Assembly: GCA_002452335.1 (NCBI GenBank)
Contig: DKFJ01000007.1
Span: 293,833 to 357,832 of the forward strand
Direction of reading: 5' to 3'
DNA: 64,000 nt
DNA from: Deferribacteraceae bacterium UBA6799
GTDB taxonomy: Bacteria > Chrysiogenota > Deferribacteres > Deferribacterales > Geovibrionaceae
The position numbers and the translations under genes were made by a program. The notes beneath the pieces were generated by a model. That model was not told the DNA's origin and did no database searches. It worked only from the letters and a program-made list of their open reading frames with translations. Within the stretch, counting starts at the first letter, position 1, and every line of letters begins with the position of its first letter. Shown in pieces: positions 25,472 through 33,383 of the stretch.

Positions 25472-26614
25472 TCAGTCTCCGGTGACAGCAGTAATGACCA
25501 GATCGTCCCTGTGGATGATCTCGTCAGTAAACTTATAACCTAAAATATCAAATATGTCAGAGGTTTTTTTACCTTTTATCTTTTCCGCGTCTTCGCTGGT
25601 GTATCTCACCTTGCCTCTGGCTATCTCTTTTCCGTCCGGATCATACACGGCGACCACATCGCCTATCTCGAAATTTCCTTCTATATCAGTGATTCCAGAG
25701 GGCAGAAGCGACTTTTTCTTATGGATCAGAGCGTTCACGGCTCCGCTGTCCAGATGTATAGCGCCCATAACTCCGGCAGCGTATGCTATCCAGTGTTTTT
25801 TTCTGTTAAACGGGTCTTCGATGTGACTGAAAAATGTTCCCACATCCTCACCGTTAAGGAAAGCCTCCATGGTCTCCGGGTTCCGTCCGTTGATAATGCC
25901 CACATAGCATCCTGCGTCCAGAGCCTTGGAAGCTGCCTCCAACTTGGACTTCATGCCTCCGGTGCCTACACCGGAAACTGAGCAGCCGGCCATATTGAAC
26001 AGCTCTTCATTTATATATTTAACTTCTCCTATACGTCTTGCATTGCTGTTCTGCGAAGGGTCGCTGTCATACAGCCCGTCCACGTCGGAAAGTATCAGCA
26101 GCATGTCAGCGCCTATGAGACCGCCCACCAGAGCGGACAGGTTGTCGTTGTCGCTGAAATTTTCTATATATTTCAGCTCTTCTATCACCACGGAGTCGTT
26201 CTCATTTATAATAGGCACCACGCCCATCTCCAGCAGGCGCCTGATGGTGTATCTGGCGTTAAGGTATCTGCGGCGGTTGGCGAAGTCATCTTTTGTGATC
26301 AGAATCTGAGCCGGAATAACGCTGTATTTCTCGAATTCTTTATCATAATACCATATCAGTCTGGCCTGTCCCACAGCGGCGCACGCCTGACGGTCAATGA
26401 TATTCTGAGGGCGGGAGTCATATCCCAATATCTTAAAACCAGCGCCCACAGCGCCTGAAGATACTATTACGATGTTGCTGATGTTTTTCTTGATAGCACA
26501 GATCTTTTCAACGAAAGACGAGAGGAATTCGAGGTTAACCCCTTTATCCTTCTGAGTAAGGATGTTACTTCCGACCTTTACAACAAGTGTGTTTATGTGG
26601 GGTAATTTTCTCAT
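25472..26614 (-). CDS. proB: Glutamate 5-kinase
   Basis: A 380-residue enzyme that phosphorylates glutamate in the first step of proline synthesis and is usually inhibited by proline. The amino-acid kinase domain (about 1-255) begins VVKVGSNILT and contains GAVGAG and GTGGMKSKLEAA; a PUA domain (about 275-370) follows. ATG 26614 is the only sensible start, since the frame above it is the tRNA gene. It lies 15 bases downstream of the tRNA CCA end with a U9 tract and no Shine-Dalgarno, which is unusual. Confidence 0.95.
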   Translation of the reverse strand: MRKLPHINTLVVKVGSNILTQKDKGVNLEFLSSFVEKICAIKKNISNIVIVSSGAVGAGFKILGYDSRPQNIIDRQACAAVGQARLIWYYDKEFEKYSVIPAQILITKDDFANRRRYLNARYTIRRLLEMGVVPIINENDSVVIEELKYIENFSDNDNLSALVGGLIGADMLLILSDVDGLYDSDPSQNSNARRIGEVKYINEELFNMAGCSVSGVGTGGMKSKLEAASKALDAGCYVGIINGRNPETMEAFLNGEDVGTFFSHIEDPFNRKKHWIAYAAGVMGAIHLDSGAVNALIHKKKSLLPSGITDIEGNFEIGDVVAVYDPDGKEIARGKVRYTSEDAEKIKGKKTSDIFDILGYKFTDEIIHRDDLVITAVTGD

Positions 26615-26629
26615 TTTATTAAAAAAAAA

Positions 26630-26705
26630 TGGCAGGGGTAGAAGGACTCGAACCCTCAATACACTGGACCAAAACCAGTTGCCTTACCAATTTGGCTATA
26701 CCCCT
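26630..26705 (-). tRNA. tRNA-Gln (anticodon UUG)
   Basis: A 76-base cloverleaf with encoded CCA. The acceptor stem is AGGGGTA/TACCCCT, the anticodon stem ACTGG/CCAGT encloses loop TTTTGGT, and the T-arm has GGTTCGAGTCC. The anticodon reads CAA and CAG. It heads the transcript of proB, whose ATG is 15 bases beyond the CCA. Confidence 0.96.
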
Positions 26706-26720
26706 GCAAAGCAGAACGGG

Positions 26721-26749
26721 ATTATTATGGAAAACAGGTAACATGTCAA
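26721..26749 (-). promoter_or_regulatory. Promoter of the tRNA-Gln-proBA operon
   Basis: TTGACA (26749-26744) and AATAAT (26726-26721) are 17 bp apart on the minus strand, putting the start about nine bases before the tRNA. This is one of the strongest promoters in the window. Confidence 0.8.
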
Positions 26750-26824
26750 GCATTTTTTTACATTTTTTTTAAGGTTATTTCCAGTCAATAAATATTGTTG
26801 CAATACATAATTTTGAGAGGTATA

Positions 26825-26854
26825 TTGACACTAATAGCATCTTATTAATATGAT
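26825..26854 (+). promoter_or_regulatory. Promoter of the Rrf2 regulator gene
   Basis: TTGACA at 26825-26830 and TATGAT at 26849-26854 are 18 bp apart, followed by GAGGAG and ATG 26869, so the leader is very short. Confidence 0.75.
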
Positions 26855-26868
26855 TTAGAGGAGACAAG

Positions 26869-27273
26869 ATGAAGGTTACCAGAGCTAGCGATTATGCCAT
26901 CAGAGCGTTGATTCATATGGCACATAAACCTAACGGCACCACGTTTATGCGTTCCGAGCTGGCACAGGAGTGTGAAATCCCGGACAGCTTTCTTGGCAAG
27001 ATCCTGCAAAACTTAGCCAAGTCAGAAATCCTTACTTCTGAGCGCGGAAAGAAAGGCGGTTTTAAGATATCAAAAGATATCTCCACCATCACTGTATATG
27101 ACATCATCACCGCTATTGAGGGCGAGCTGAGTCTTAACAAATGTATTTTCGACGAAGAGTTCTGCAATCTGATGCATTCATGCACAGCTCATGTTATGTG
27201 GGCGGATATTCAGGATAAACTTGTCGGAATGCTCAAAAGTTATTCACTTGCAAATTTGGCTGAAAAATACTGA
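26869..27273 (+). CDS. Rrf2-family transcriptional regulator, likely Fe-S sensing
   Basis: A 134-residue winged-helix protein of the IscR/NsrR/RsrR family. The DNA-binding part starts KVTRASDYAIRALIHMA; the wing is SERGKKGGFKIS (about 57-68). Three cysteines in a C-x6-C-x5-C pattern (about 92-105) match the Fe-S cluster loop, though IscR has C-x5-C-x5-C. It could sense oxygen, nitric oxide or cluster supply. GAGGAG precedes the ATG. It stands alone, 248 bp before nrdJ; it may control itself or nrdJ, but no site can be assigned. Confidence 0.88.
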   Translation: MKVTRASDYAIRALIHMAHKPNGTTFMRSELAQECEIPDSFLGKILQNLAKSEILTSERGKKGGFKISKDISTITVYDIITAIEGELSLNKCIFDEEFCNLMHSCTAHVMWADIQDKLVGMLKSYSLANLAEKY

Positions 27274-27521
27274 AAGGTTTTTACGTTAAAAGCCTGTACG
27301 CCACAGGCAGTTCCCACTAAACTCACCATCGGTTAAATTTTAAGCCAGGTACTATACAGAACAACTGTTCTATTTTTACTGACGCGAATTTCTTTTTAAT
27401 TACAGATGGTTAGCGGAACATCAATGAGTTACGTGATTTAAAGTTTATTACAATTCAGACTTTACAAACTCATTTGTTGCATATAACATTACAAAATTAA
27501 TTCACAATTTTCGGAGGATAT
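27274..27521 (+). promoter_or_regulatory. Leader region of nrdJ with LexA-like dyad
   Basis: This 248-bp AT-rich gap has no gene. A short hairpin CCTGT/ACAGG lies just after the Rrf2 stop (about 27294-27308). AGAACA-AC-TGTTCT at 27358-27371 is a perfect dyad like the GAAC-N4-GTTC LexA boxes of some bacteria, and is followed by ATTTTTAC. No B12-box or B12-riboswitch core is seen. A weak TTTACA and TATAAC pair near 27460-27487 may be the promoter. Confidence 0.4.
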
Positions 27522-29819
27522 ATGAGTGCTAAGGAGATCGAGAAATTGCTTTCTCGTGAGCCGGAATTAAGCTCCAACGCTATCACCGTTCTGGAAAAAA
27601 GATACCTCAAAAAAGACAACGACGGCAAACCCATAGAAAAACCTATAGACATGTTCCGCAGGGTTGCCCTTAACATAGCAGAAGCTGACAGACTGTACGA
27701 TAAGAACGCTGATGTTCTGGCAACGGCCAAAACTTTCTACGATCAGATGGTCACTCTGAGATTCCTCCCCAACTCTCCCACACTGATGAACGCCGGACGT
27801 GAGCTCCAGCAGCTCGCCGCTTGCTTTGTTCTGCCGGTGGAAGATTCTCTGGAAGGTATTTTCGAAGCGGTGAAAAACACCGCCCTCATACATAAATCAG
27901 GCGGCGGAACCGGATTCTCCTTTTCCCGTCTGCGTCCCAAAGATGACGTGGTAAAAACAACCAAAGGCGTGTCCAGCGGTCCTGTATCCTTCATGACTGT
28001 TTTTGACGCAGCCACAGAGACCATTAAACAGGGCGGAACCAGACGGGGAGCCAACATGGGTATCCTGCGTGTGGATCACCCGGATATCATGGATTTCATC
28101 TATGCGAAAGAGGACAAATCCAAGCTCACCAACTTTAACGTGTCAGTGGGCATAACAGAGAAATTTATGCAGGCCGTTCTGGCGGACGGCGAATATGAGC
28201 TGATAAACCCTAAAACAAAAAAACCTACCGGAAAGAAGAAGGCCAAAGATGTCTTTGACAAGATGGTTCAGCTGGCATGGGAAGGCGGAGACCCCGGCAT
28301 CGTTTATCTGGACAGGATCAACGCCGAGAACCCCACTCCCAAAGAGGGCGAGATGGAGAGCACAAACCCCTGCGGTGAACAGCCTCTTCTGCCCTATGAA
28401 TCATGCAACCTCGGCTCTATCAACCTCGGAAAATACGTTAAAGAGGGCAAGATAGACTGGAAAGAACTGGAAAACACTATAACTGTCGCTGTTCATTTTC
28501 TCGATAACGTTATCGATATGAACAAATATCCCATCCCCGAAATAGACCGCCAGACAAAGAGAAACCGTAAGATCGGTCTGGGTCTGATGGGCTGGGCGGA
28601 CATGCTGGCTCTCATGGCTGTTCCCTATAACACAGAGGAAGCCACCAAGCTGGCGGAAGACGTGATGCAGTTCATCCGCGACACAGGACGCAAAAAATCA
28701 GCCGAACTGGCACAGATCAGAGGCGATTTCCCCACTTTCAAGGATTCCATATTCCCGGGACTGGGATTCAAAAATATGCGCAACGCAACGATAACAACCG
28801 TTGCCCCCACAGGAACAATCTCCATCATCGGCGGATGTTCCAGCGGTATCGAGCCTTTCTTCGCCATCGCTTTCTACAGACAGGTTATGGACAACAACAA
28901 GCTGGTTGAGGTCAGCCCCGTCTTTAAAGAAATAGCAAAAAAAGAGGGCTTTCTCTCTCCCGAGCTTCTGGAACAAGTTGCCGAAACAGGACATGTGCAC
29001 GGTGTCGATTCTGTGCCTGAAAAATGGCAGAACGCCTTCGTCACAGCCCACGACATCACACCCTTCTGGCACACCAGAATGCAGGCGGCATTCCAGAAAT
29101 TCACAGACAATGCCGTGAGCAAGACAGTTAACTTCCCCAACGAGGCTACTATAGACGATGTGCGCAAGACATATCTGCTGTCATACAACCTCGGATGTAA
29201 AGGAACCACAATATACAGAGACGGAAGCCGTACAGGTCAGGTTCTGAATGTGGGTACAAAGGACAAAGAGGCTGAAAAGACAATGTCTCAGGAGCCTTGC
29301 GTTTTCACACCCAGACCCAGACCGAAAGTTCTCATCGGACAGACAGTGGAGATGATGACAGGCTGCGGCAAACTTTATGTAACAATAAATCAGGACGAGA
29401 CCGGAAAACCTTTCGAAGTATTCACTTCAATGGGTAAAGCCGGCGGATGCGCCCAAAGCCAGTGTGAGGCCATCGGACGTCTGATATCCATAGACCTTAG
29501 AAGCGGCGGCGATCTGGACCGTATAATCAAACAGCTCAAAGGCATCAGCTGTCACATGAGATACGGATTTGGTCCCAACACCGTGCTGAGCTGTTCCGAT
29601 GCCGTCGGAAAAGCTCTGGAACAGGCTTGTAACGCTCAGACCGAAATAAAAGTGAGCGGAAAAAAGGACGACAGCATCACCGTTGACAAACTGCTGGAAT
29701 CCTCCGACCACGGCGAGCACATAGTGAAAAACGGAGCATGTCCGGACTGCGGCGGTCCCGTGGAACACGTTGAAGGATGCGATATCTGCTATTCATGCGG
29801 ATATTCACACTGCTCTTAA
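27522..29819 (+). CDS. nrdJ: Adenosylcobalamin-dependent ribonucleotide reductase (class II)
   Basis: A 765-residue enzyme that reduces ribonucleotides to deoxyribonucleotides using adenosylcobalamin as radical source, independent of oxygen. The active-site segment NPCGEQPLLPYESCNLGSI lies near residue 285. The C-terminus carries a zinc-ribbon-like tail with CPDCGG and CDICYSCGYSHC, which supplies redox cysteines. CGGAGGATAT precedes the ATG. It needs B12, which fits the cbi gene set 18 kb downstream. The gene is monocistronic, with a strong terminator. Confidence 0.95.
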   Translation: MSAKEIEKLLSREPELSSNAITVLEKRYLKKDNDGKPIEKPIDMFRRVALNIAEADRLYDKNADVLATAKTFYDQMVTLRFLPNSPTLMNAGRELQQLAACFVLPVEDSLEGIFEAVKNTALIHKSGGGTGFSFSRLRPKDDVVKTTKGVSSGPVSFMTVFDAATETIKQGGTRRGANMGILRVDHPDIMDFIYAKEDKSKLTNFNVSVGITEKFMQAVLADGEYELINPKTKKPTGKKKAKDVFDKMVQLAWEGGDPGIVYLDRINAENPTPKEGEMESTNPCGEQPLLPYESCNLGSINLGKYVKEGKIDWKELENTITVAVHFLDNVIDMNKYPIPEIDRQTKRNRKIGLGLMGWADMLALMAVPYNTEEATKLAEDVMQFIRDTGRKKSAELAQIRGDFPTFKDSIFPGLGFKNMRNATITTVAPTGTISIIGGCSSGIEPFFAIAFYRQVMDNNKLVEVSPVFKEIAKKEGFLSPELLEQVAETGHVHGVDSVPEKWQNAFVTAHDITPFWHTRMQAAFQKFTDNAVSKTVNFPNEATIDDVRKTYLLSYNLGCKGTTIYRDGSRTGQVLNVGTKDKEAEKTMSQEPCVFTPRPRPKVLIGQTVEMMTGCGKLYVTINQDETGKPFEVFTSMGKAGGCAQSQCEAIGRLISIDLRSGGDLDRIIKQLKGISCHMRYGFGPNTVLSCSDAVGKALEQACNAQTEIKVSGKKDDSITVDKLLESSDHGEHIVKNGACPDCGGPVEHVEGCDICYSCGYSHCS

Positions 29820-29834
29820 TAAAACCATTAACCG

Positions 29835-29861
29835 GGGCAGACAGCAATGTCTGCCCTTTTT
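29835..29861 (+). terminator. Intrinsic terminator after nrdJ
   Basis: GGGCAGACA and TGTCTGCCC form a 9-bp stem with a GCAA loop and a T5 run. The next gene starts 18 bp later. Confidence 0.92.
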
Positions 29862-29878
29862 GTTTCTAAGGTAAAAAT

Positions 29879-30805
29879 ATGGGATATGACATAGATATAC
29901 TTATACCCGCCTATAAGCCTCAGTTCTTCCGTCAGTGTCTGGAGAGCGCGGTAGCTCAGATCGAGGCTGATAATATCATCATCAGCGATGACTGCCCCAC
30001 AGACGAAATATATGACATCGTAAAATCATTCACTGACAAAAGAATACAATATCACAGAAACAGACCCGGGCTCGGGCTTCTGAATAATCACCTGAATCTG
30101 ATAACGCTTTCAAACGCAAAATGGCTGAAATTTCTGGACGATGACGACTACCTCACAGACAACTGTCTGAAGGAGCTGAAAGCCGCAGCGGACAGCTCGG
30201 ACGACACAGTGCTGGCCTTCTGCGATATGAAGAACATCACCCCTGACGGACAGATAAAGCCTTCCTACTCAGACTTCGCAGACATAATGACAGGGGAGGA
30301 ATACCTCTTCAGACATTATCTGAAAGCCCCCATAACCGTATTCACAAAAATGCTGATAAGAAGCGATCTCATGCTAGATATCGCCGCACACATTGACCTG
30401 CCTGTTAATATGATAAGCCTGGACGAGCTGACCGGGCTGATGGCGGTACAGTCCGGCAGTCTGGCATACACTGACAAAACCTGCGTTTATCACAGGCTGA
30501 ATCCGGAAGGGTTTTCAAAAGCCGTGGATGCCGACCTGCTGTATGATGACACCAGCTACATCACCCTGCCCTTCATGACCATGACGGACGCTTTCCCTCA
30601 CAGAAAAGCGGAAGTGGAATCACTCTATCAGATCATGCTGAAAAAGAATTTCAGAGGGTCATACATAAAACTGCTGGACAGAAACGGAAAAAAGGATTTT
30701 TATGATTTCTTTAAAAGGTGCAGATATATATCCGCTCCGGCGGCTTATATGGCGCTGTTTAACTCCCGCACGGTAAAAAAACTGATTAAAAACATCTTTC
30801 GCTGA
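29879..30805 (+). CDS. Family 2 glycosyltransferase
   Basis: A 308-residue GT-A fold glycosyltransferase. The N-terminus DIDILIPAYKP and the metal-binding FLDDDDYL motif near residue 84 are typical of GT2. No membrane helix is obvious, so it is cytoplasmic or peripheral. It probably adds a sugar to lipopolysaccharide or another surface glycan, since GT4, GT9 and deacetylase genes follow. AAGGT is a modest ribosome site. Donor and acceptor are unknown. A TACCA-GAAA-TGGTA stem-loop lies just after the stop (30814-30827). Confidence 0.87.
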   Translation: MGYDIDILIPAYKPQFFRQCLESAVAQIEADNIIISDDCPTDEIYDIVKSFTDKRIQYHRNRPGLGLLNNHLNLITLSNAKWLKFLDDDDYLTDNCLKELKAAADSSDDTVLAFCDMKNITPDGQIKPSYSDFADIMTGEEYLFRHYLKAPITVFTKMLIRSDLMLDIAAHIDLPVNMISLDELTGLMAVQSGSLAYTDKTCVYHRLNPEGFSKAVDADLLYDDTSYITLPFMTMTDAFPHRKAEVESLYQIMLKKNFRGSYIKLLDRNGKKDFYDFFKRCRYISAPAAYMALFNSRTVKKLIKNIFR

Positions 30806-30924
30806 TAATTACCTACCAGAAATGGTATATTATAAAGGTGACATGAGATGAGTTTTTTTTAAATTCGGGCTAATCCTCCGGGAAATGTATCCGATCTATT
30901 GTCATATACTTACAGAGGTGCGTT

Positions 30925-31188
30925 ATGAAACCATCTATGGAATTTATGAATAATGTCTACTCTGTGCTGGGACACATAAACGAAAACATAGAACAGACAA
31001 AGGTATCTATTCTTCTGGAAAAAAAGGTTAAGTCGGACGGCGAAACCTATAACCTTCTTCTGAAAGGAGAAAAAGACTGTGACGTCTTCACCCTCGCCAG
31101 CGAGCTGACAGACGAACAGCTCAAATGGTATGTTTTCGGTCTCGGCGACGGAATGGGACTTAAGCCTGAAATACTTGAGATAGCATAA
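30925..31188 (+). CDS. Uncharacterised 87-residue protein
   Basis: I do not recognise this family. AGAGGTG precedes ATG 30925, codon use resembles the neighbours, and a terminator-like stem follows, so it is probably a real monocistronic gene. The product is small and soluble: an N-terminal helix (EFMNNVYSVLGHINENIEQ), charged strands (VSILLEKKVKSDGETYNLLLKGEKD), then a helix and a glycine turn (FGLGDGMGLKPEILEIA). It is set between glycosyltransferase genes but shows no sign of being an enzyme of that pathway. Confidence 0.6.
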   Translation: MKPSMEFMNNVYSVLGHINENIEQTKVSILLEKKVKSDGETYNLLLKGEKDCDVFTLASELTDEQLKWYVFGLGDGMGLKPEILEIA

Positions 31189-31191
31189 TAC

Positions 31192-31220
31192 AGGGCAGGG
31201 TCGCTTGCCCTCTTTTCTTT
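31192..31220 (+). terminator. Probable intrinsic terminator
   Basis: AGGGCA (31192-31197) pairs with TGCCCT (31206-31211) around an 8-base loop, followed by CTTTTCTTTTC. The U-tract is interrupted, so strength is uncertain. Confidence 0.55.
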
Positions 31221-31287
31221 TCTGTTGACCTTATCATCCTTAAACTGTAATTTTATCCTAACAGTCTTTCTGACGTGAGTTTTAATA

Positions 31288-32370
31288 TTGAAAATATATC
31301 TATTTATAAAATATCTGGCACAATACGGCGGAGCAGAGCGGATATGCTATCGTTTTGCCGAATTCCTGAAAAACAGCGGACATGACGTCACAGTCATCTG
31401 CGGAAAGAACAAGCTGAAAACCGGATGCCCGTTCCCTTTTCACGAGCTGGGCATAGGCAGGAGCAGATACGCCAGAGCTAACGATTTCTTTAAAAAAGCG
31501 TCAGAATTCGCCGGAGATCTGGACGGAGTGATCTTCAGCTTCGAAAAGATGGAGAATGCGCACATCATCCGCCCTGGAGGCGGAGTTCACACCATTTTCA
31601 TGAAAAAATCCATGCTGGGCATGACACCTCTTCAGAAACTGAAAAAAAACATCAAGCGTGCTCTCGATCCGGTGAACAGGCTGAACCCTGTACTGGAACA
31701 TAAGACCTTCTCATCAGAAAAACTGAAAATAATAATAGCGATCTCGCAACAGCTTGCAGACGAAATAGCTGTCACCTATCCCTATGCCGCCTCAAAAATC
31801 AGAGTGATTCACAACGGTGTGAGAAAACAGGTATTCTCACCGGAAAGGCGAGCTCAGCTCAGAACCAGAACAGACTCAGACATTGTGATAGGTTTTGCCT
31901 CCACCAACTTTCAGCTGAAAGGTCTGGCGCCGCTCATAGGCTCGCTGGCTCTTCTGCCGGAAAATTTCAGGCTGGCAGCCGCCGGAGACAGAAACCCTGA
32001 AAAATACCTTTCTCTGGCAAAAAAACTGGGAGTGGACGGCAGAATAAAATTTCTGGGCAAAGTTACGGAAATGGACAGATTCTATGCCGATACAGACGTG
32101 TTCTGTCTGCCTACCTTCTTCGACACCTTCGGCAACGTGGTTTCCGAAGCGCTGGCAATGGGAATCCCCTGCTGTGTGTCAAAATACGCCGGAAGCAGCG
32201 AGCTGATAGACGAAGGCGTGAACGGCAGCGTTATAAAAGATATAACCCCTGAAAACATTGCCTCATCTCTGAGAGCTTCGGCAGAGCTGAAAGACTTTCC
32301 CGACCCAACACAGGACGATGATGAAATATTTGAAAATTATCTGGAAATATGCAGAACGGTGATATCATGA
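31288..32370 (+). CDS. Family 4 glycosyltransferase (WaaG-like)
   Basis: A 360-residue GT-B glycosyltransferase. The acceptor domain opens KIYLFIKYLAQYGGAER. The donor domain has the E-x7-E region in PTFFDTFGNVVSEALAMGIP near residue 275, and the overall plan resembles lipopolysaccharide core enzymes such as WaaG. The start is TTG 31288 with only a weak GTGAG upstream; no ATG or GTG fits, and the protein opens with the expected KIYLF strand right after it. It overlaps the next gene by 4 bp, so the two are coupled. Confidence 0.87.
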   Translation: MKIYLFIKYLAQYGGAERICYRFAEFLKNSGHDVTVICGKNKLKTGCPFPFHELGIGRSRYARANDFFKKASEFAGDLDGVIFSFEKMENAHIIRPGGGVHTIFMKKSMLGMTPLQKLKKNIKRALDPVNRLNPVLEHKTFSSEKLKIIIAISQQLADEIAVTYPYAASKIRVIHNGVRKQVFSPERRAQLRTRTDSDIVIGFASTNFQLKGLAPLIGSLALLPENFRLAAAGDRNPEKYLSLAKKLGVDGRIKFLGKVTEMDRFYADTDVFCLPTFFDTFGNVVSEALAMGIPCCVSKYAGSSELIDEGVNGSVIKDITPENIASSLRASAELKDFPDPTQDDDEIFENYLEICRTVIS

Positions 32371-33383
32371 AATTCCTCATTATCCAGCTCTATCAGACAG
32401 GCGATGTGGTTCTGACAACTCACATACCCAGAGAGCTTAAAAAACTCTATCCCGACGCACAGGTTGATTTTCTGACTTTTCCTGTCAACCGTCAGCTTTT
32501 GGAAAACAATCCCTTCATCACGGATATTCTCACCACCAGCAAGAAGGACGGGATAAAGGGACTGATAAAAACAATCAGGCAGATAAGAAAAAACAGATAC
32601 GACGCTGTGCTGGATCTGCACAACAACCCCAGATCCGGCTACTGCACCCTGTTCAGCGGAGCGAAATACCGTGTTGGATACGGCAGCACCTCCAGAAAAT
32701 TCTTCTATAACACCCTGCCGAAAAGGCTCTCTGGCTCAGCAGGAGAGATAAAACTATCGCTGATACAGCCGTTCGACAAAAATTTTGATATATCAAAATA
32801 TTACACCAAACCGGAGATACATCCCGCTCCCGAATATTTTCAGGCGGCGGACGAAGTGCTGAAAAATTACGGTATTTCCGATACTGATTTTCTGGTTACC
32901 CTGTCGCCCACGCACAAGAGGGCCACCAGACGGTGGACAGCCCGTCATTTTCTGGATACGGCGAAATATCTGACCCAAGCGCACAGAGCGAAAATAGTTA
33001 TAACCTACGGACCGGGTGAAGAGGACTATATTCACGAGCATTTCTCTGATCTTCCGGAGAACGTTTACCTGATGCCGCCTATGCCTATGGGCGCTTTCGC
33101 CGCCCTCATCGGCAGGGCGAAACTGCACATAGGCAACGACTCCGCCCCCCACCACATAGCCACGGCGCAGAATGTGCCTACATTCATAATAATAGGCTCA
33201 ACCAGCGCCGGATGGGTGTATAACTCGCCTCAGCACACCTGGGCATCGCTCGGAATGGAATGTCAGCCATGCAAAAAGGCGGAATGTAAAATTTCACCGG
33301 ATATTCCCTGTATGTCCGGACTCACTTTTGATAAGATAAAAGATAAACTGGAGAATTTCATACAACATGCAGTCAAAAAATAA
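32367..33383 (+). CDS. Family 9 glycosyltransferase (heptosyltransferase-like)
   Basis: A 338-residue GT-B enzyme of the ADP-heptose:LPS heptosyltransferase family. KFLIIQLYQTGDVVLTT is the typical opening, and HIGNDSAPHHIATA near residue 258 is the family donor-site motif. ATG 32367 overlaps the previous stop (ATGA) and has GGTGA nearby; ATG 32349 would add residues foreign to the family. It probably builds the inner core of lipopolysaccharide. It overlaps the following gene by 17 bp. Confidence 0.88.
   Translation: MKFLIIQLYQTGDVVLTTHIPRELKKLYPDAQVDFLTFPVNRQLLENNPFITDILTTSKKDGIKGLIKTIRQIRKNRYDAVLDLHNNPRSGYCTLFSGAKYRVGYGSTSRKFFYNTLPKRLSGSAGEIKLSLIQPFDKNFDISKYYTKPEIHPAPEYFQAADEVLKNYGISDTDFLVTLSPTHKRATRRWTARHFLDTAKYLTQAHRAKIVITYGPGEEDYIHEHFSDLPENVYLMPPMPMGAFAALIGRAKLHIGNDSAPHHIATAQNVPTFIIIGSTSAGWVYNSPQHTWASLGMECQPCKKAECKISPDIPCMSGLTFDKIKDKLENFIQHAVKK

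Noticed and set aside
27274..27521. B12 riboswitch before nrdJ
   Set aside because: The enzyme needs B12, but the conserved B12 box and GCCACTG core are not seen.
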